DNA of 64,000 bases from DTU013 sp964512095 (GCA_964512095.1 CAZEIH010000017.1:1-64000), one strand, 5' to 3'; positions 54,190 to 62,048 are shown, numbered from the stretch's first letter. Notes: generated by a model from the sequence alone, not told the origin. Program-made: numbers and translations.

Positions 54190-55317
54190 TCAATATTCTA
54201 CATCCAGCTCCTTGCGGGCTTTTGCAGTCTCGCAAAGATATGGGGCTGGTTTAGTGAAGCTGCCTGTTTCAACCTTCAGTCTTGCAGGACAAGCCATGCA
54301 TTTTGAGCGAAGGTCGCAATTATCACATTCCTTGCAGGAAGGTACATCCAGGCAGGATTTCTTTAGCAGTTCCCAAGATTTCGAAAATCCAAGACTCTTT
54401 ACGTCGAACCAGGGATCTGTCAATAAGCCGCAAGGCGTCAATCTGCCATCCCAGGTCAACCAAAAGGCACCCTTCCCCGCCGTACATCTAAAGGCGGACG
54501 AAGCAGTCATATGCGGTATCTCTCCCACTAACTCATTAAGCTGGCCATCTGTCATAACATCATTATTTACTGATAGCTCAGCCCTCTTCCTTGTTTCTTC
54601 CCGGTCCATGAGCTTTAATCTGAAGTCCTGAATCATTTTCTCATACCTTGCCAGCTCCAGAGGACCAAGCCTGCAGTTTTCAGGATCAGTGCCACAGCCC
54701 TCTCTCCTTGGCGCAACATAGTTGACTATGCCCAGTTGCCCTCCAAGACTGTCTGCTAAAGAATATATCTCCTCAAATTCACTACTATTTTCATCTATAA
54801 CAGTGGTCTTTAGCTCTACCTTAATATTCTCAGCTAATAGCAGCTTTATTGCATTTACCGTATTGTGGAAGCCCTCCGGGTGTCCTGTGACTCTACCATA
54901 GGTCTCTGGACTTGCCCCATAAAGTGTAATGCTCACCTTTGATGGTGGCCTCTTCCCCAATCTGTGTGCCTTTTCAGCGTCTATGAGACCTCCGTTAGTA
55001 TAGAGGGTAATACTCATTCCCATTTCTGAAAGAGCCTCGTATATCTCAAAGAAGTCCTTTCTCATGAATATCTCTCCACCGGTTAATGTCATAAAAATGA
55101 GCCCTGCATCTCTGGCCTGCCTTCCCAATGAAATCCACTGTGATGCTGTCAGCTCGTTTTCAAGGAATGCTTTATCATCTGGCACACTGCATACGTAGCA
55201 CATTTTGCAATGAAAGCTACATCTGGCTGTCAATTCAAAAAAACCTGATGCAGGATTCCCTACAATAATTGACCTGTCAATTAAATTTTTGTATAATTGA
55301 GCCCATGACATACTCAT
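54190..55317 (-). CDS. radical SAM/SPASM peptide-maturase
   Basis: 375 residues. The radical SAM cluster motif is CSFHCKMC (about residues 32-39, CxxxCxxC), followed by MTLTGGEIF (about 77). The C-terminal third has FRCTAGKGAFWLTWDGRLTPCG and a cysteine-rich stretch CKECDNCDLRSKCMACPA, a SPASM/twitch auxiliary iron-sulfur domain as in sactipeptide, ranthipeptide and related maturases. It should install a radical cross-link on the adjacent precursors; the bond type cannot be told. Its ATG overlaps the PqqD stop (ATGA) and GGGG is seven bases upstream. Followed by both precursor genes. Confidence 0.88.
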   Translation of the reverse strand: MSMSWAQLYKNLIDRSIIVGNPASGFFELTARCSFHCKMCYVCSVPDDKAFLENELTASQWISLGRQARDAGLIFMTLTGGEIFMRKDFFEIYEALSEMGMSITLYTNGGLIDAEKAHRLGKRPPSKVSITLYGASPETYGRVTGHPEGFHNTVNAIKLLLAENIKVELKTTVIDENSSEFEEIYSLADSLGGQLGIVNYVAPRREGCGTDPENCRLGPLELARYEKMIQDFRLKLMDREETRKRAELSVNNDVMTDGQLNELVGEIPHMTASSAFRCTAGKGAFWLTWDGRLTPCGLLTDPWFDVKSLGFSKSWELLKKSCLDVPSCKECDNCDLRSKCMACPARLKVETGSFTKPAPYLCETAKARKELDVEY

Positions 55318-55601
55318 TGTTGGTCCCCGCCATCTGCTGTTTCCAGTAGATTTTTCTGATGCAGTGTATCTAAAAACCTGATAACATCATTTTTTGCAGT
55401 TGCCTCGTCGATATCATATTCTTCAAGCAAAGCTGATACTAATTGCTGAGTGTTGGCATCACTTTCCATCAGGCGCCATAAAATCGCACCACTTTCACTT
55501 AGCGTCATTATTCCGTTGAATTCTACAACTCTTGCCCCCAATGGAACAACTACCCATTGCTTGGCAATCTCCCGTAACATGAAACCGCTTTTGACCTTCA
55601 T
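55314..55601 (-). CDS. PqqD-like RRE peptide-binding protein
   Basis: 95 residues with the PqqD fold pattern: KSGFMLREIAKQWVVVPLG, then VEFNGIMTLSESGAILWRLM (about 28-47) and a helical LLEEYDID-x-x-x-A-x-x-DVIRFL tail. Stand-alone PqqD domains (RiPP recognition elements) bind leader peptides and deliver them to the maturase; the YxxP in both leaders fits. AGGGG is seven bases before the ATG. First gene of the pqqD-radical SAM-precursor unit, with its own promoter. Confidence 0.88.
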   Translation of the reverse strand: MKVKSGFMLREIAKQWVVVPLGARVVEFNGIMTLSESGAILWRLMESDANTQQLVSALLEEYDIDEATAKNDVIRFLDTLHQKNLLETADGGDQQ

Positions 55602-55698
55602 CTACAAACCCCTTTATGATATGTTGTAATTTTATCTATTTAGTAGCCTTTTTATGTAATATTATACAGTATCATCTTTTAAATGAATTTTCATGTCT

Positions 55699-55727
55699 AT
55701 ATTATAATTATTTCATCTGTAAGTCAA
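55699..55727 (-). promoter_or_regulatory. sigma-A promoter of the RiPP unit
   Basis: Minus strand: TTGACT (55722-55727), 17-base spacer, TAATAT (55699-55704). Start about 55692, about 90 bases before pqqD. It means the RiPP genes can be expressed independently of the upstream ABC transporter gene. Confidence 0.8.
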
Positions 55728-55823
55728 TACCAATTTTAATATTTCCAGTAATACTTTTGCTTTTATTTTATTTTTTTACTTTTTATGTGGCATAGTCGCT
55801 TTTTTCATGGCACAATTACTTTA

Positions 55824-57521
55824 TTAGACAGTCAGTAATTTTCTATTCTCCCTTTCCGGTTCTAAAAACCCCTCCCTAAGTCTGAATACTTTACTACAGC
55901 TATTTAGGGCAGTCATTCTGTGAGTAATCATTATACAGGTTCGAGCATGGCCTATTCCCTGTATACTTTGTAATACCTTCTCTTCCAGCTCTATATCAAG
56001 GGCTGAGGTAGCCTCGTCAAGTATTATAATCGGCGCCTTCCTAAGATAGGCCCTGGCTATTGCTATTCTCTGGGCCTGGCCTTCAGAAAGCCCGTATGCT
56101 TTTTCTCCAATAACAGTGTTAATTCCATCTGGAAGCTTTTCGACAAATTCCAGCGCACAGGCTGCTTTTAATGCTTCCTTCATTTCACTCTCACTTGCCT
56201 CCTGCTCTCCTGTGCGCAGATTGTCAGCTATTGTTCCACTTAATAATGTATTTCCTTGAGGAACATACGAGAACCAGCTTCTTGTGGCACATGTAATTTC
56301 ACTTTTTTCGTCCCTTTCATTGAAACAGTAGATACTTCCAGCATCAGGCTTTAAAAGAGCAAGCATGAGGCGTATTATCGTTGTTTTACCTTCGCCGGAG
56401 CTTCCTATTATGGCTACTATTTCACCTGGCAACGCCTCCATTGAAATATTATTCAGTACAATTTCATCATCTTCATAGCTAAAGCTGACATTTTCAAATT
56501 TAATCCCTACCGAGCCAGGAGTCTCCAGTAGCTCATCAGTTACCTCTGTATTCAGCCTCTCAAGCTCTATCAACCTGCCTGCAGATGCCAGTGCTGCAAT
56601 AATCTGAGGCAGCATCCTTGAAAGACCCATAAAGGGAGCCTGAACCTGATTGACAAGCTGCAGGAAGGCGGTCATTGTACCGTAAGTCGCTGTCCCCCTG
56701 GCTACCTTCACTATACCCCAGCCAAAGGCTGACCCATAGCCAAGCCAGTATCCAATAGACATTATGGTGCTAGCCATTACTCCGGCTTTGCTTCGCTTTG
56801 TCACCAGCTCTAGCTTTTCCTTTTGCAGCTCTCCAATTTTCTTCTTGCTATTTTCTTCAAGATTAAAGGTCTTAATAACCAGAAGGTTCTGCAGGTATTC
56901 CTGCATTTGAGACCGGTAAGTACTTTCGGTTTCCTGTATCTGTATGTGCATTTTGCCAAGTCTTCTGCCATAAAATCTGCTCACAAGTATCGTAAATGGC
57001 GCAAGTACAAATGCAAGTATCGCTAAGCTCTTGTCATAAACCATAAGTGTCACAAATGCCGCCGTTAGCTGTACTCCTAAGGAAATGATCTGTGGCAGTA
57101 CGCTAATTGAACCGTTTGTAACAGAATTAATGTCGCTTGTCAAACGGGTCAGAAGATCACCACTGTGATATCTTGAGACCTGGGCCCACTCAATGTTTAT
57201 CAGCTTTGCAAAAATACCCTGCCGCATATCATTGGAGTACCTTTCATGAACTCTTGCTGTATACACTGTAAGAAATGCACGGGAAATTTGCATAAATAAA
57301 ATCACACTCACAAATAAAGCGATGTTAGGTCCAGCACTTTTTAATCCATCATAAATAGCACTGTCTACGAGATTTTTTGACGCTACCGCCATTAAAACTG
57401 AGGCAATAGCAGCCAAAGATTCCACAGCTATTATGAGAATAAGGGCTCCCAGGTATGGCCTTATGCTTGCAGCTAACCATCTGATATTGGATAAACTCTT
57501 TATTACTTTCTTAATGTTCAT
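55824..57521 (-). CDS. ABC transporter, fused permease-ATPase (exporter type)
   Basis: 565 residues. The N-terminal half has six membrane spans of the ABC exporter fold; the C-terminal half has Walker A IIGSSGEGKTTIIRLML (about 368), signature YGLSEGQAQRIAIARA, Walker B IIILDEATSALD and the switch histidine in ITHRMTAL. No N-terminal C39 peptidase domain is present, so leader removal must be done by another protease, perhaps the S26-like protein. Position upstream of pqqD suggests export of the modified peptide; export of a lipid-linked glycan is the alternative. A 220-base A+T-rich gap separates it from pqqD. Confidence 0.88.
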   Translation of the reverse strand: MNIKKVIKSLSNIRWLAASIRPYLGALILIIAVESLAAIASVLMAVASKNLVDSAIYDGLKSAGPNIALFVSVILFMQISRAFLTVYTARVHERYSNDMRQGIFAKLINIEWAQVSRYHSGDLLTRLTSDINSVTNGSISVLPQIISLGVQLTAAFVTLMVYDKSLAILAFVLAPFTILVSRFYGRRLGKMHIQIQETESTYRSQMQEYLQNLLVIKTFNLEENSKKKIGELQKEKLELVTKRSKAGVMASTIMSIGYWLGYGSAFGWGIVKVARGTATYGTMTAFLQLVNQVQAPFMGLSRMLPQIIAALASAGRLIELERLNTEVTDELLETPGSVGIKFENVSFSYEDDEIVLNNISMEALPGEIVAIIGSSGEGKTTIIRLMLALLKPDAGSIYCFNERDEKSEITCATRSWFSYVPQGNTLLSGTIADNLRTGEQEASESEMKEALKAACALEFVEKLPDGINTVIGEKAYGLSEGQAQRIAIARAYLRKAPIIILDEATSALDIELEEKVLQSIQGIGHARTCIMITHRMTALNSCSKVFRLREGFLEPERENRKLLTV

Positions 57522-57590
57522 AAGTCATTCCTAACCAATACTAATCGACTCCTTATTGTTAACCTTTTTTCCTTATGACCAGTCTTTGAT

Positions 57591-57691
57591 TTTATCTATG
57601 TCTTCAGAAGACGTTGACCTCTGAATTAATTAACTTCCTTGGTCAGATGGAGTTCAGTCTCCACCTGACTCCCTGAGCGAAGTGAATTGAT
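57591..57691. repeat. dispersed palindromic repeat, copy C3 (encodes a protein C-terminus)
   Basis: 101 bases starting TTTATCTATGTCTTCAGAAG on the plus strand. On the minus strand its right half supplies the last 21 codons and the TAA stop (57626-57628) of the PglF-like dehydratase, including QVETELHLTKEVN. Near-identical over most of its length to C4. Confidence 0.9.
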
Positions 57692-59626
57692 ATGCCTTCT
57701 TGTTTTTATGAAACCTTTGTTCTCTTGTATTGCTTTGTATGATCTAGTTGCCTGTTCGCTTTCATATAAATCCATATCCTGTATCTCAGGTATAAAATAA
57801 TCCTTCGTGTATCTGTATGTCGGTACAAGCTTAGCCATGGTTTCTCTGAGCATTTCATCGTTCTCCATGGAATTTTCCAACGCCTTAATACACATGATAA
57901 CTTCTTGGAAGCTTATATCATGCTGTTTGCCGATAAATATCTTTTCATGGGCAGTTTTCTCCAGTCCCTCCTCTGCCATCAGTAGCTCCTCGTAGAGCTT
58001 CTCTCCAGGCCGCAAGCCTGAGTATTCTATCTTTATATCCACATACGGTTCAAAGCCTGACAGGCTAATAAGATCCCGGGCTAAATCTGCAATTTTAACA
58101 GGCTCGCCCATGTCAAGCACAAATACCTCACCGCCCTCCCCCAGCGCTCCTGCCTGAATCACCAGCTGAGCAGCCTCAGGTATGGTCATGAAGTAACGTA
58201 TAATATCAGGGTGAGTGACTGTGACAGGGCCCCCCTGAATAATTTGCTTCTTGAATAGCGGTATGACACTACCATTACTACCTAGAACATTACCAAAGCG
58301 GACAGCTGCGAATTTGGTTTCACTCATTCTATTCATGGATTGGACAATAATCTCAGCCAGACGCTTTGATGCGCCCATTATATTAGTAGGGTTTACTGCC
58401 TTGTCGGTAGACACAAGTATGAATTTCTTTGTTCCAAAGTCTATCGCCCGCCTACAGGTATTTAGCGTACCGAATACATTGTTCTTTATAGCTTCCGAAG
58501 GATTTCCCTCCATCAATGGCACATGCTTGTGGGCTGCCGCATGGAATACAACTCCCGGCCTATAGCGCTCAAATATCTCCCTGAGCCTTCCACGGTCCCT
58601 ACAGGAGCCTATGAGGACTTCCAAGTCAAGCTTATCCTTGTACGTATAGACCAGCTCATTTTGTAAATCGTAAGCGTTGTTTTCGTAAATATCAAATATA
58701 ACCAGCTTTTTTGGCTCAAATTTAGCAATCTGCCTGCAAAGCTCTGAGCCTATGGATCCCCCACCGCCTGTCACTAACACTACTTCATCCTTGAGGTATC
58801 CGGATATTTCGTCCATATTGAGAGTAATCTCGTCACGTCCCAAAAGATCTTCTATATCTACATCCCTAAGCTGATTGGCTGTCAATTCCCCATCAATTAT
58901 ATCCATCATGTTGGGAAGTGTTTTTAGCTTGCATTTGGTATCCTTGCTTATCCTTAACAAATCAGCAACATCCCGCTTTGAAGCCGATGGTATGGCAACT
59001 ACTATCTCATCTATTTTGTACTGCTTTGCTATCTCCCTGATTCTCTCTCTTCCTGATACCACCGGAATATTATTAATACAGGTACCATGCTTTGTTATAT
59101 CATCATCTACCACTACAACTGGTACCAGGTTCATATCGTTATGGTTTTTGAACTCCTTTATTAACATAGAGCCTGCACTTCCAGCACCAACCATCATAAC
59201 CCTGCTGGGCTTACGGTTGTTCCTTTGCAAATAAAGCCTTGCTCTGCGAAGATATCTGCATCCAATCCTAACAGAACCAATAAGCATACATAAAAATATC
59301 CATGAAATTATGTGTATGGATATTGGGTATGTCCTTCCTGTCAACTGGCTTATTAGTAATCCAAGCCCTGTAGCTGTGATGGTTCCAACTGTAATCTGCA
59401 TCATTTCCTCTATGCTTGCATATTCCCAAAGGCTTCTATAGAGTCCGAAAAAATAGAATACAACAATTTGAACAATGCTAATCATCAGTGCATTTCTTAA
59501 GAAGTTATCAAAGTATTTCTGCGGTATGGCTATATCAAATTTTATGAGCAATGCAAGGCATAGTGAAATATTTACTATTAAAGCATCTGCTATGACAAGT
59601 ACAATTTTTCTTAATTTAACTGACAT
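57626..59626 (-). CDS. membrane-bound UDP-GlcNAc 4,6-dehydratase (PglF/CapD family)
   Basis: 666 residues. Four membrane spans (about 1-115) precede a CoA_binding_3-like region (VMMVGAGSAGSMLI) and the catalytic SDR domain with VLVTGGGGSIGSELCR (about 285), HAAAHKHVPLME and TNIMGASKR, Met in place of Tyr as in this family. It makes UDP-4-keto-6-deoxy-GlcNAc for diNAc-bacillosamine or FucNAc4N-type sugars; the aminotransferase and acetyltransferase are in the other operon. The ATG at 59626 has GGGAGG eight bases upstream; the frame open to 59656 is rejected. Odd: the final 21 residues are encoded by a dispersed repeat. Confidence 0.93.
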   Translation of the reverse strand: MSVKLRKIVLVIADALIVNISLCLALLIKFDIAIPQKYFDNFLRNALMISIVQIVVFYFFGLYRSLWEYASIEEMMQITVGTITATGLGLLISQLTGRTYPISIHIISWIFLCMLIGSVRIGCRYLRRARLYLQRNNRKPSRVMMVGAGSAGSMLIKEFKNHNDMNLVPVVVVDDDITKHGTCINNIPVVSGRERIREIAKQYKIDEIVVAIPSASKRDVADLLRISKDTKCKLKTLPNMMDIIDGELTANQLRDVDIEDLLGRDEITLNMDEISGYLKDEVVLVTGGGGSIGSELCRQIAKFEPKKLVIFDIYENNAYDLQNELVYTYKDKLDLEVLIGSCRDRGRLREIFERYRPGVVFHAAAHKHVPLMEGNPSEAIKNNVFGTLNTCRRAIDFGTKKFILVSTDKAVNPTNIMGASKRLAEIIVQSMNRMSETKFAAVRFGNVLGSNGSVIPLFKKQIIQGGPVTVTHPDIIRYFMTIPEAAQLVIQAGALGEGGEVFVLDMGEPVKIADLARDLISLSGFEPYVDIKIEYSGLRPGEKLYEELLMAEEGLEKTAHEKIFIGKQHDISFQEVIMCIKALENSMENDEMLRETMAKLVPTYRYTKDYFIPEIQDMDLYESEQATRSYKAIQENKGFIKTRRHINSLRSGSQVETELHLTKEVN

Positions 59627-59712
59627 CTCATTTTCCTCCCGTGTTTTGCGCAGCAATCTCTACACTGGCCTATTCATGTACGTATAACACTAATTTATAT
59701 ATTCAAAATCAT

Positions 59713-59816
59713 TTTATCTATGTCTTCAGAAGACGCCGACCTCTGAATTAATTAACTTCCTTGGTCAGGTGGAGTTCAGTCTCCACCTGACCTCCTGAGC
59801 GAAGCGAATTGATTTA
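59713..59816. repeat. dispersed palindromic repeat, copy C4
   Basis: 104 bases, the best preserved copy. A perfect 12-bp inverted repeat with a six-base loop (59763-59774 with 59781-59792, centre TTCAGT) is its core. Same orientation as C3, so the two copies are direct repeats flanking the dehydratase gene. Its minus-strand frame matching C3 is also open. Confidence 0.92.
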
Positions 59817-59820
59817 GTCC

Positions 59821-59884
59821 AAAAAAGGCATGGTTTTACCAATTGTATATATATTGCTCCTATACAATGGCATCACTAGCCTTT
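59821..59884 (-). terminator. terminator-like structure in the leader after loaP
   Basis: Minus strand: AAAGGC (59879-59884) can pair with GCCTTT (59824-59829), the latter continuing into a TTTTTT run, around an inner hairpin of about 10 bp (59861-59870 with 59839-59849, one bulge). Same order as in the other operon leader: TGTTTCGGC hairpin first, then a U-run structure. Confidence 0.5.
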
Positions 59885-59897
59885 GACCTCCTACTCT

Positions 59898-59922
59898 CAT
59901 ACCGGGCCGAAACACCGATATG
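59898..59922 (-). promoter_or_regulatory. candidate LoaP recognition hairpin B (just downstream of loaP)
   Basis: Minus-strand RNA: stem CATATCGG / CCGGTATG (59915-59922 with 59898-59905, eight pairs including one G-U valid only in this orientation) and loop TGTTTCGGC, identical to hairpin A at 49513-49541 although the stems differ. It lies 77 bases after the loaP stop codon. Confidence 0.7.
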
Positions 59923-59952
59923 GGACTTGGATTTTGTTTAAAGCCTTTACAA

Positions 59953-59971
59953 CGATAGCCCCGGGTTATCG
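59953..59971. other. short GC-rich hairpin after loaP
   Basis: An 8-bp stem (59953-59960 with 59964-59971, one G-T pair in plus-strand DNA) with a three-base loop, 28 bases after the loaP stop. No T-run follows on the minus strand, so it is not a simple terminator. May be part of the leader fold. Confidence 0.4.
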
Positions 59972-59998
59972 ATAGATGTGAGTAATTCATCAGTCCTT

Positions 59999-60523
59999 CT
60001 ATATTGGTTTCAGGATAGAAATCCCTAGATCTACTGTCCTTTCTTCTCCAAGGAAATCCAGCCGTATCTTAGCTCTTTCTTTGCGATGGTCTATACTAAT
60101 AATTACCCCTTCAAGGGAAAAGAGAGGACCGTCTACCACTTGAACTCTCCCATTCTCTATCAGCACATTCGAAAAACCAATTTCTTCGTTATTAGAAATC
60201 AAGCTGGACAATACAGCCATTTCTCGGCGGTCTATACTTGCCACTGAATTTCCTGTCTTTAGTAATCTAATTACATTTGGTATGTTCTTTAAACCATAAT
60301 ACGTATCTGGAGTTATATCACCATTAATTAAAACATAGCCGGGAAACAAGACCCTTGTTTCTACCCTCCATATGCCGCCCTTCCTGACCCGCAGCTTTCT
60401 TTTGGGTACCACTACGGTATAGTCATCACCCAATCTATACCTGACTCTCTCCTTTGCCCTCTCCTCTTCACCTGTAACAACAAACACACCATGCCATTCA
60501 TCTAATCGTGAATCATACAACAT
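59999..60523 (-). CDS. loaP: LoaP-type specialised NusG antiterminator
   Basis: 174 residues. The N-terminal NGN domain (WHGVFVVTGEEERAKERV through RVLFPGYVLI, about 10-105) and C-terminal KOW domain (VVDGPLFSLEGVIISI, about 125-170) have the NusG layout. The divergence from NusG and its place at the head of a polysaccharide operon match LoaP, which in Firmicutes promotes processive antitermination in long polysaccharide and antibiotic operons and binds a leader RNA hairpin. AAGGGG precedes the ATG. Its own promoter and a hairpin-bearing leader flank it. Confidence 0.87.
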   Translation of the reverse strand: MLYDSRLDEWHGVFVVTGEEERAKERVRYRLGDDYTVVVPKRKLRVRKGGIWRVETRVLFPGYVLINGDITPDTYYGLKNIPNVIRLLKTGNSVASIDRREMAVLSSLISNNEEIGFSNVLIENGRVQVVDGPLFSLEGVIISIDHRKERAKIRLDFLGEERTVDLGISILKPI

Positions 60524-60559
60524 TATTAAAACCCCTTAGTATCCTTAGCAACAATACCC

Positions 60560-60588
60560 ATTTTATAACATTTAGCGAGCAAAGTCAA
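60560..60588 (-). promoter_or_regulatory. sigma-A promoter for loaP
   Basis: Minus strand: TTGACT (60583-60588), 17-base spacer, TAAAAT (60560-60565); start about 60552, giving a 29-base leader to loaP. Confidence 0.82.
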
Positions 60589-60679
60589 TGTTTTATATTG
60601 ATTTATTCCAAATTTCTTGTAACTATGGTACTTTGAAGCATTGTGGAAGACTTATGTATCGTCGCAGGGCCATGTAGGG

Positions 60680-60906
60680 AGACGGTTCGGTTCGGGGACG
60701 GTTCTCACCTTTGGAGACGGTTCCCACCTTTGGGGACAGTTCGTTCGGGGCCAGTTCGTTCGGGGCCAGTTCGTTCGGGGACAGTTCTCACCTTTGGGAC
60801 AGTTCGGTTCGGGGACGGTTCTCACCTTTGGGACGGTTCGGCTCGGGGACGGTTCGTTCGGGGACAGTTCTCACCTTTGGGGACAGTTCGTTCGGGGACG
60901 ATTCTC
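60680..60906. repeat. GGGGACGGTTC short tandem-repeat array
   Basis: About a dozen irregular units of the type GGGGAC(A/G)GTTC followed by TCACCTTT, GTTC or GGTTC, length 14 to 24 bases. It fills the gap between the loaP promoter and the transporter gene; on the minus strand the last unit (AAAGTGAGAATCGTCCCC form) contains the TGA stop codon of the transporter. GC-rich against A+T-rich surroundings. Confidence 0.92.
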
Positions 60907-61957
60907 ACTTTGCGATTGCCTCAACTGTTTTATTAATCAACACCCTGATTATAGCCATTACAGGTACGGCTAGGAGCATACCTGTGATTCCAAAAAACTC
61001 TCCGCCCACAAGGACTGCAAATATTGTGGCAACAGGATGAAGTCCCATCCGTCCTTCTATCATTTTGGGTGAAATAAAACTGTTATCGATTTGCTGCACA
61101 GTAAGAAAAACCACGATGGTCCAAACCGCCTTCATTGGCGATATTGTTAGGGCAACAGCAACAGCAGGTATTGCTCCAATGTATGGACCAAAGTAAGGAA
61201 TCACATTGGCCAATCCACCGAGCATACCAAGAACTAGAGGATATCGCATACCAACTATAATAAGTCCGATAGTTTCCAGTATACCTATAATAAATGAAAT
61301 AACCAGCTGCCCCTGAATAAATCCGGCAAGAATCCTGTTAATCTCCTTGAATACAAAAGTTAGGCCATTCCTCCAGTGTCTTGGGAACAACAGTAAAGTA
61401 TACTCTTTAAACCTTTCCCCATCTTTTATAGTGTAATATGTAATAACTAGCGCAATAGTTATGTCTACAATGATTTTCACCATATCAACAACAAGGTTTA
61501 GACCATCCTCCAGCAGTCTAACAAGAAATGACTGCAACTTGTCCATAACATTTGTTATCTGATCAAATATAGCATCTTTAACCTGCTCTGACCAGTTAGT
61601 AGAATCGATAGTAGAGAGTAGACCATTTAATGTGTTTTCATAGCTTAACATAAGCTGTGGTAACGTTTCCATCAGTTCTCGGATGTTTGTAGCCAGTTCA
61701 GGAATCAGGTATATACCCACAGCCACCAACAGCGCCAATATAAACAAGTAAACAACCAATATAGATATACCCACCGGTATCCTTTTGGCAATCAGCCTGT
61801 CTGACAAAGGCTTTACTATGTATACCAGCATTACCGTGACAAAAAACGGTGATAGGACTCTTACTATTTTACCCCAATATGTATATATGAAAAAAACTGA
61901 TGCTGTTATCATCAAAATCAAGATAAGGTAGAATAATAGCTTCTTATATCGTGCCAC
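60905..61957 (-). CDS. AI-2E family transporter (YtvI/PerM-like membrane protein)
   Basis: 350 residues with about eight membrane segments. The family-typical region is FIQGQLVISFIIGILETIGL and YPLVLGMLGGLANVIPYFGPYIGAIPA (about 240-275), then ISPKMIEGRMGLHPVATIFAVLVGG. Such proteins were linked to autoinducer-2 export, but many are of unknown substrate. GGAGGTGA precedes the start. The stop codon lies inside the first unit of the repeat array. Confidence 0.9.
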   Translation of the reverse strand: MARYKKLLFYLILILMITASVFFIYTYWGKIVRVLSPFFVTVMLVYIVKPLSDRLIAKRIPVGISILVVYLFILALLVAVGIYLIPELATNIRELMETLPQLMLSYENTLNGLLSTIDSTNWSEQVKDAIFDQITNVMDKLQSFLVRLLEDGLNLVVDMVKIIVDITIALVITYYTIKDGERFKEYTLLLFPRHWRNGLTFVFKEINRILAGFIQGQLVISFIIGILETIGLIIVGMRYPLVLGMLGGLANVIPYFGPYIGAIPAVAVALTISPMKAVWTIVVFLTVQQIDNSFISPKMIEGRMGLHPVATIFAVLVGGEFFGITGMLLAVPVMAIIRVLINKTVEAIAK

Positions 61958-62016
61958 AGCTCACCTCCTAAAAACTAAGCTTGGGTACACGCCTTCATAC
62001 ATGATTCGTATTAGCC

Positions 62017-62048
62017 AAAGACCGGGTAGGTGCTTCTACCCGGTCTTT
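62017..62048 (-). terminator. hairpin after the PRC-barrel / small protein pair
   Basis: Perfect 13-bp stem (62017-62029 with 62036-62048), six-base loop. Only TTT follows on either strand, so termination efficiency is uncertain, but stem strength and position between the small gene (62150) and the transporter (start 61957) fit a terminator. Confidence 0.7.

Noticed and set aside
59763..59792. The palindrome of repeat C4 as the LoaP recognition hairpin
   Set aside because: Its orientation differs between loci and it is absent from C1, the copy in the main operon leader; the TGTTTCGGC hairpin fits much better.
49341..59816. Dispersed repeats as insertion sequences
   Set aside because: Copies are only about 100 bases with no transposase and no matching terminal inverted repeats. 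At most a non-autonomous element.
60641..61040. Three overlapping plus-strand frames over the GGGGACGGTTC array
   Set aside because: Open only because of the repeat lacking stops in several frames; they overlap the end of the transporter gene.
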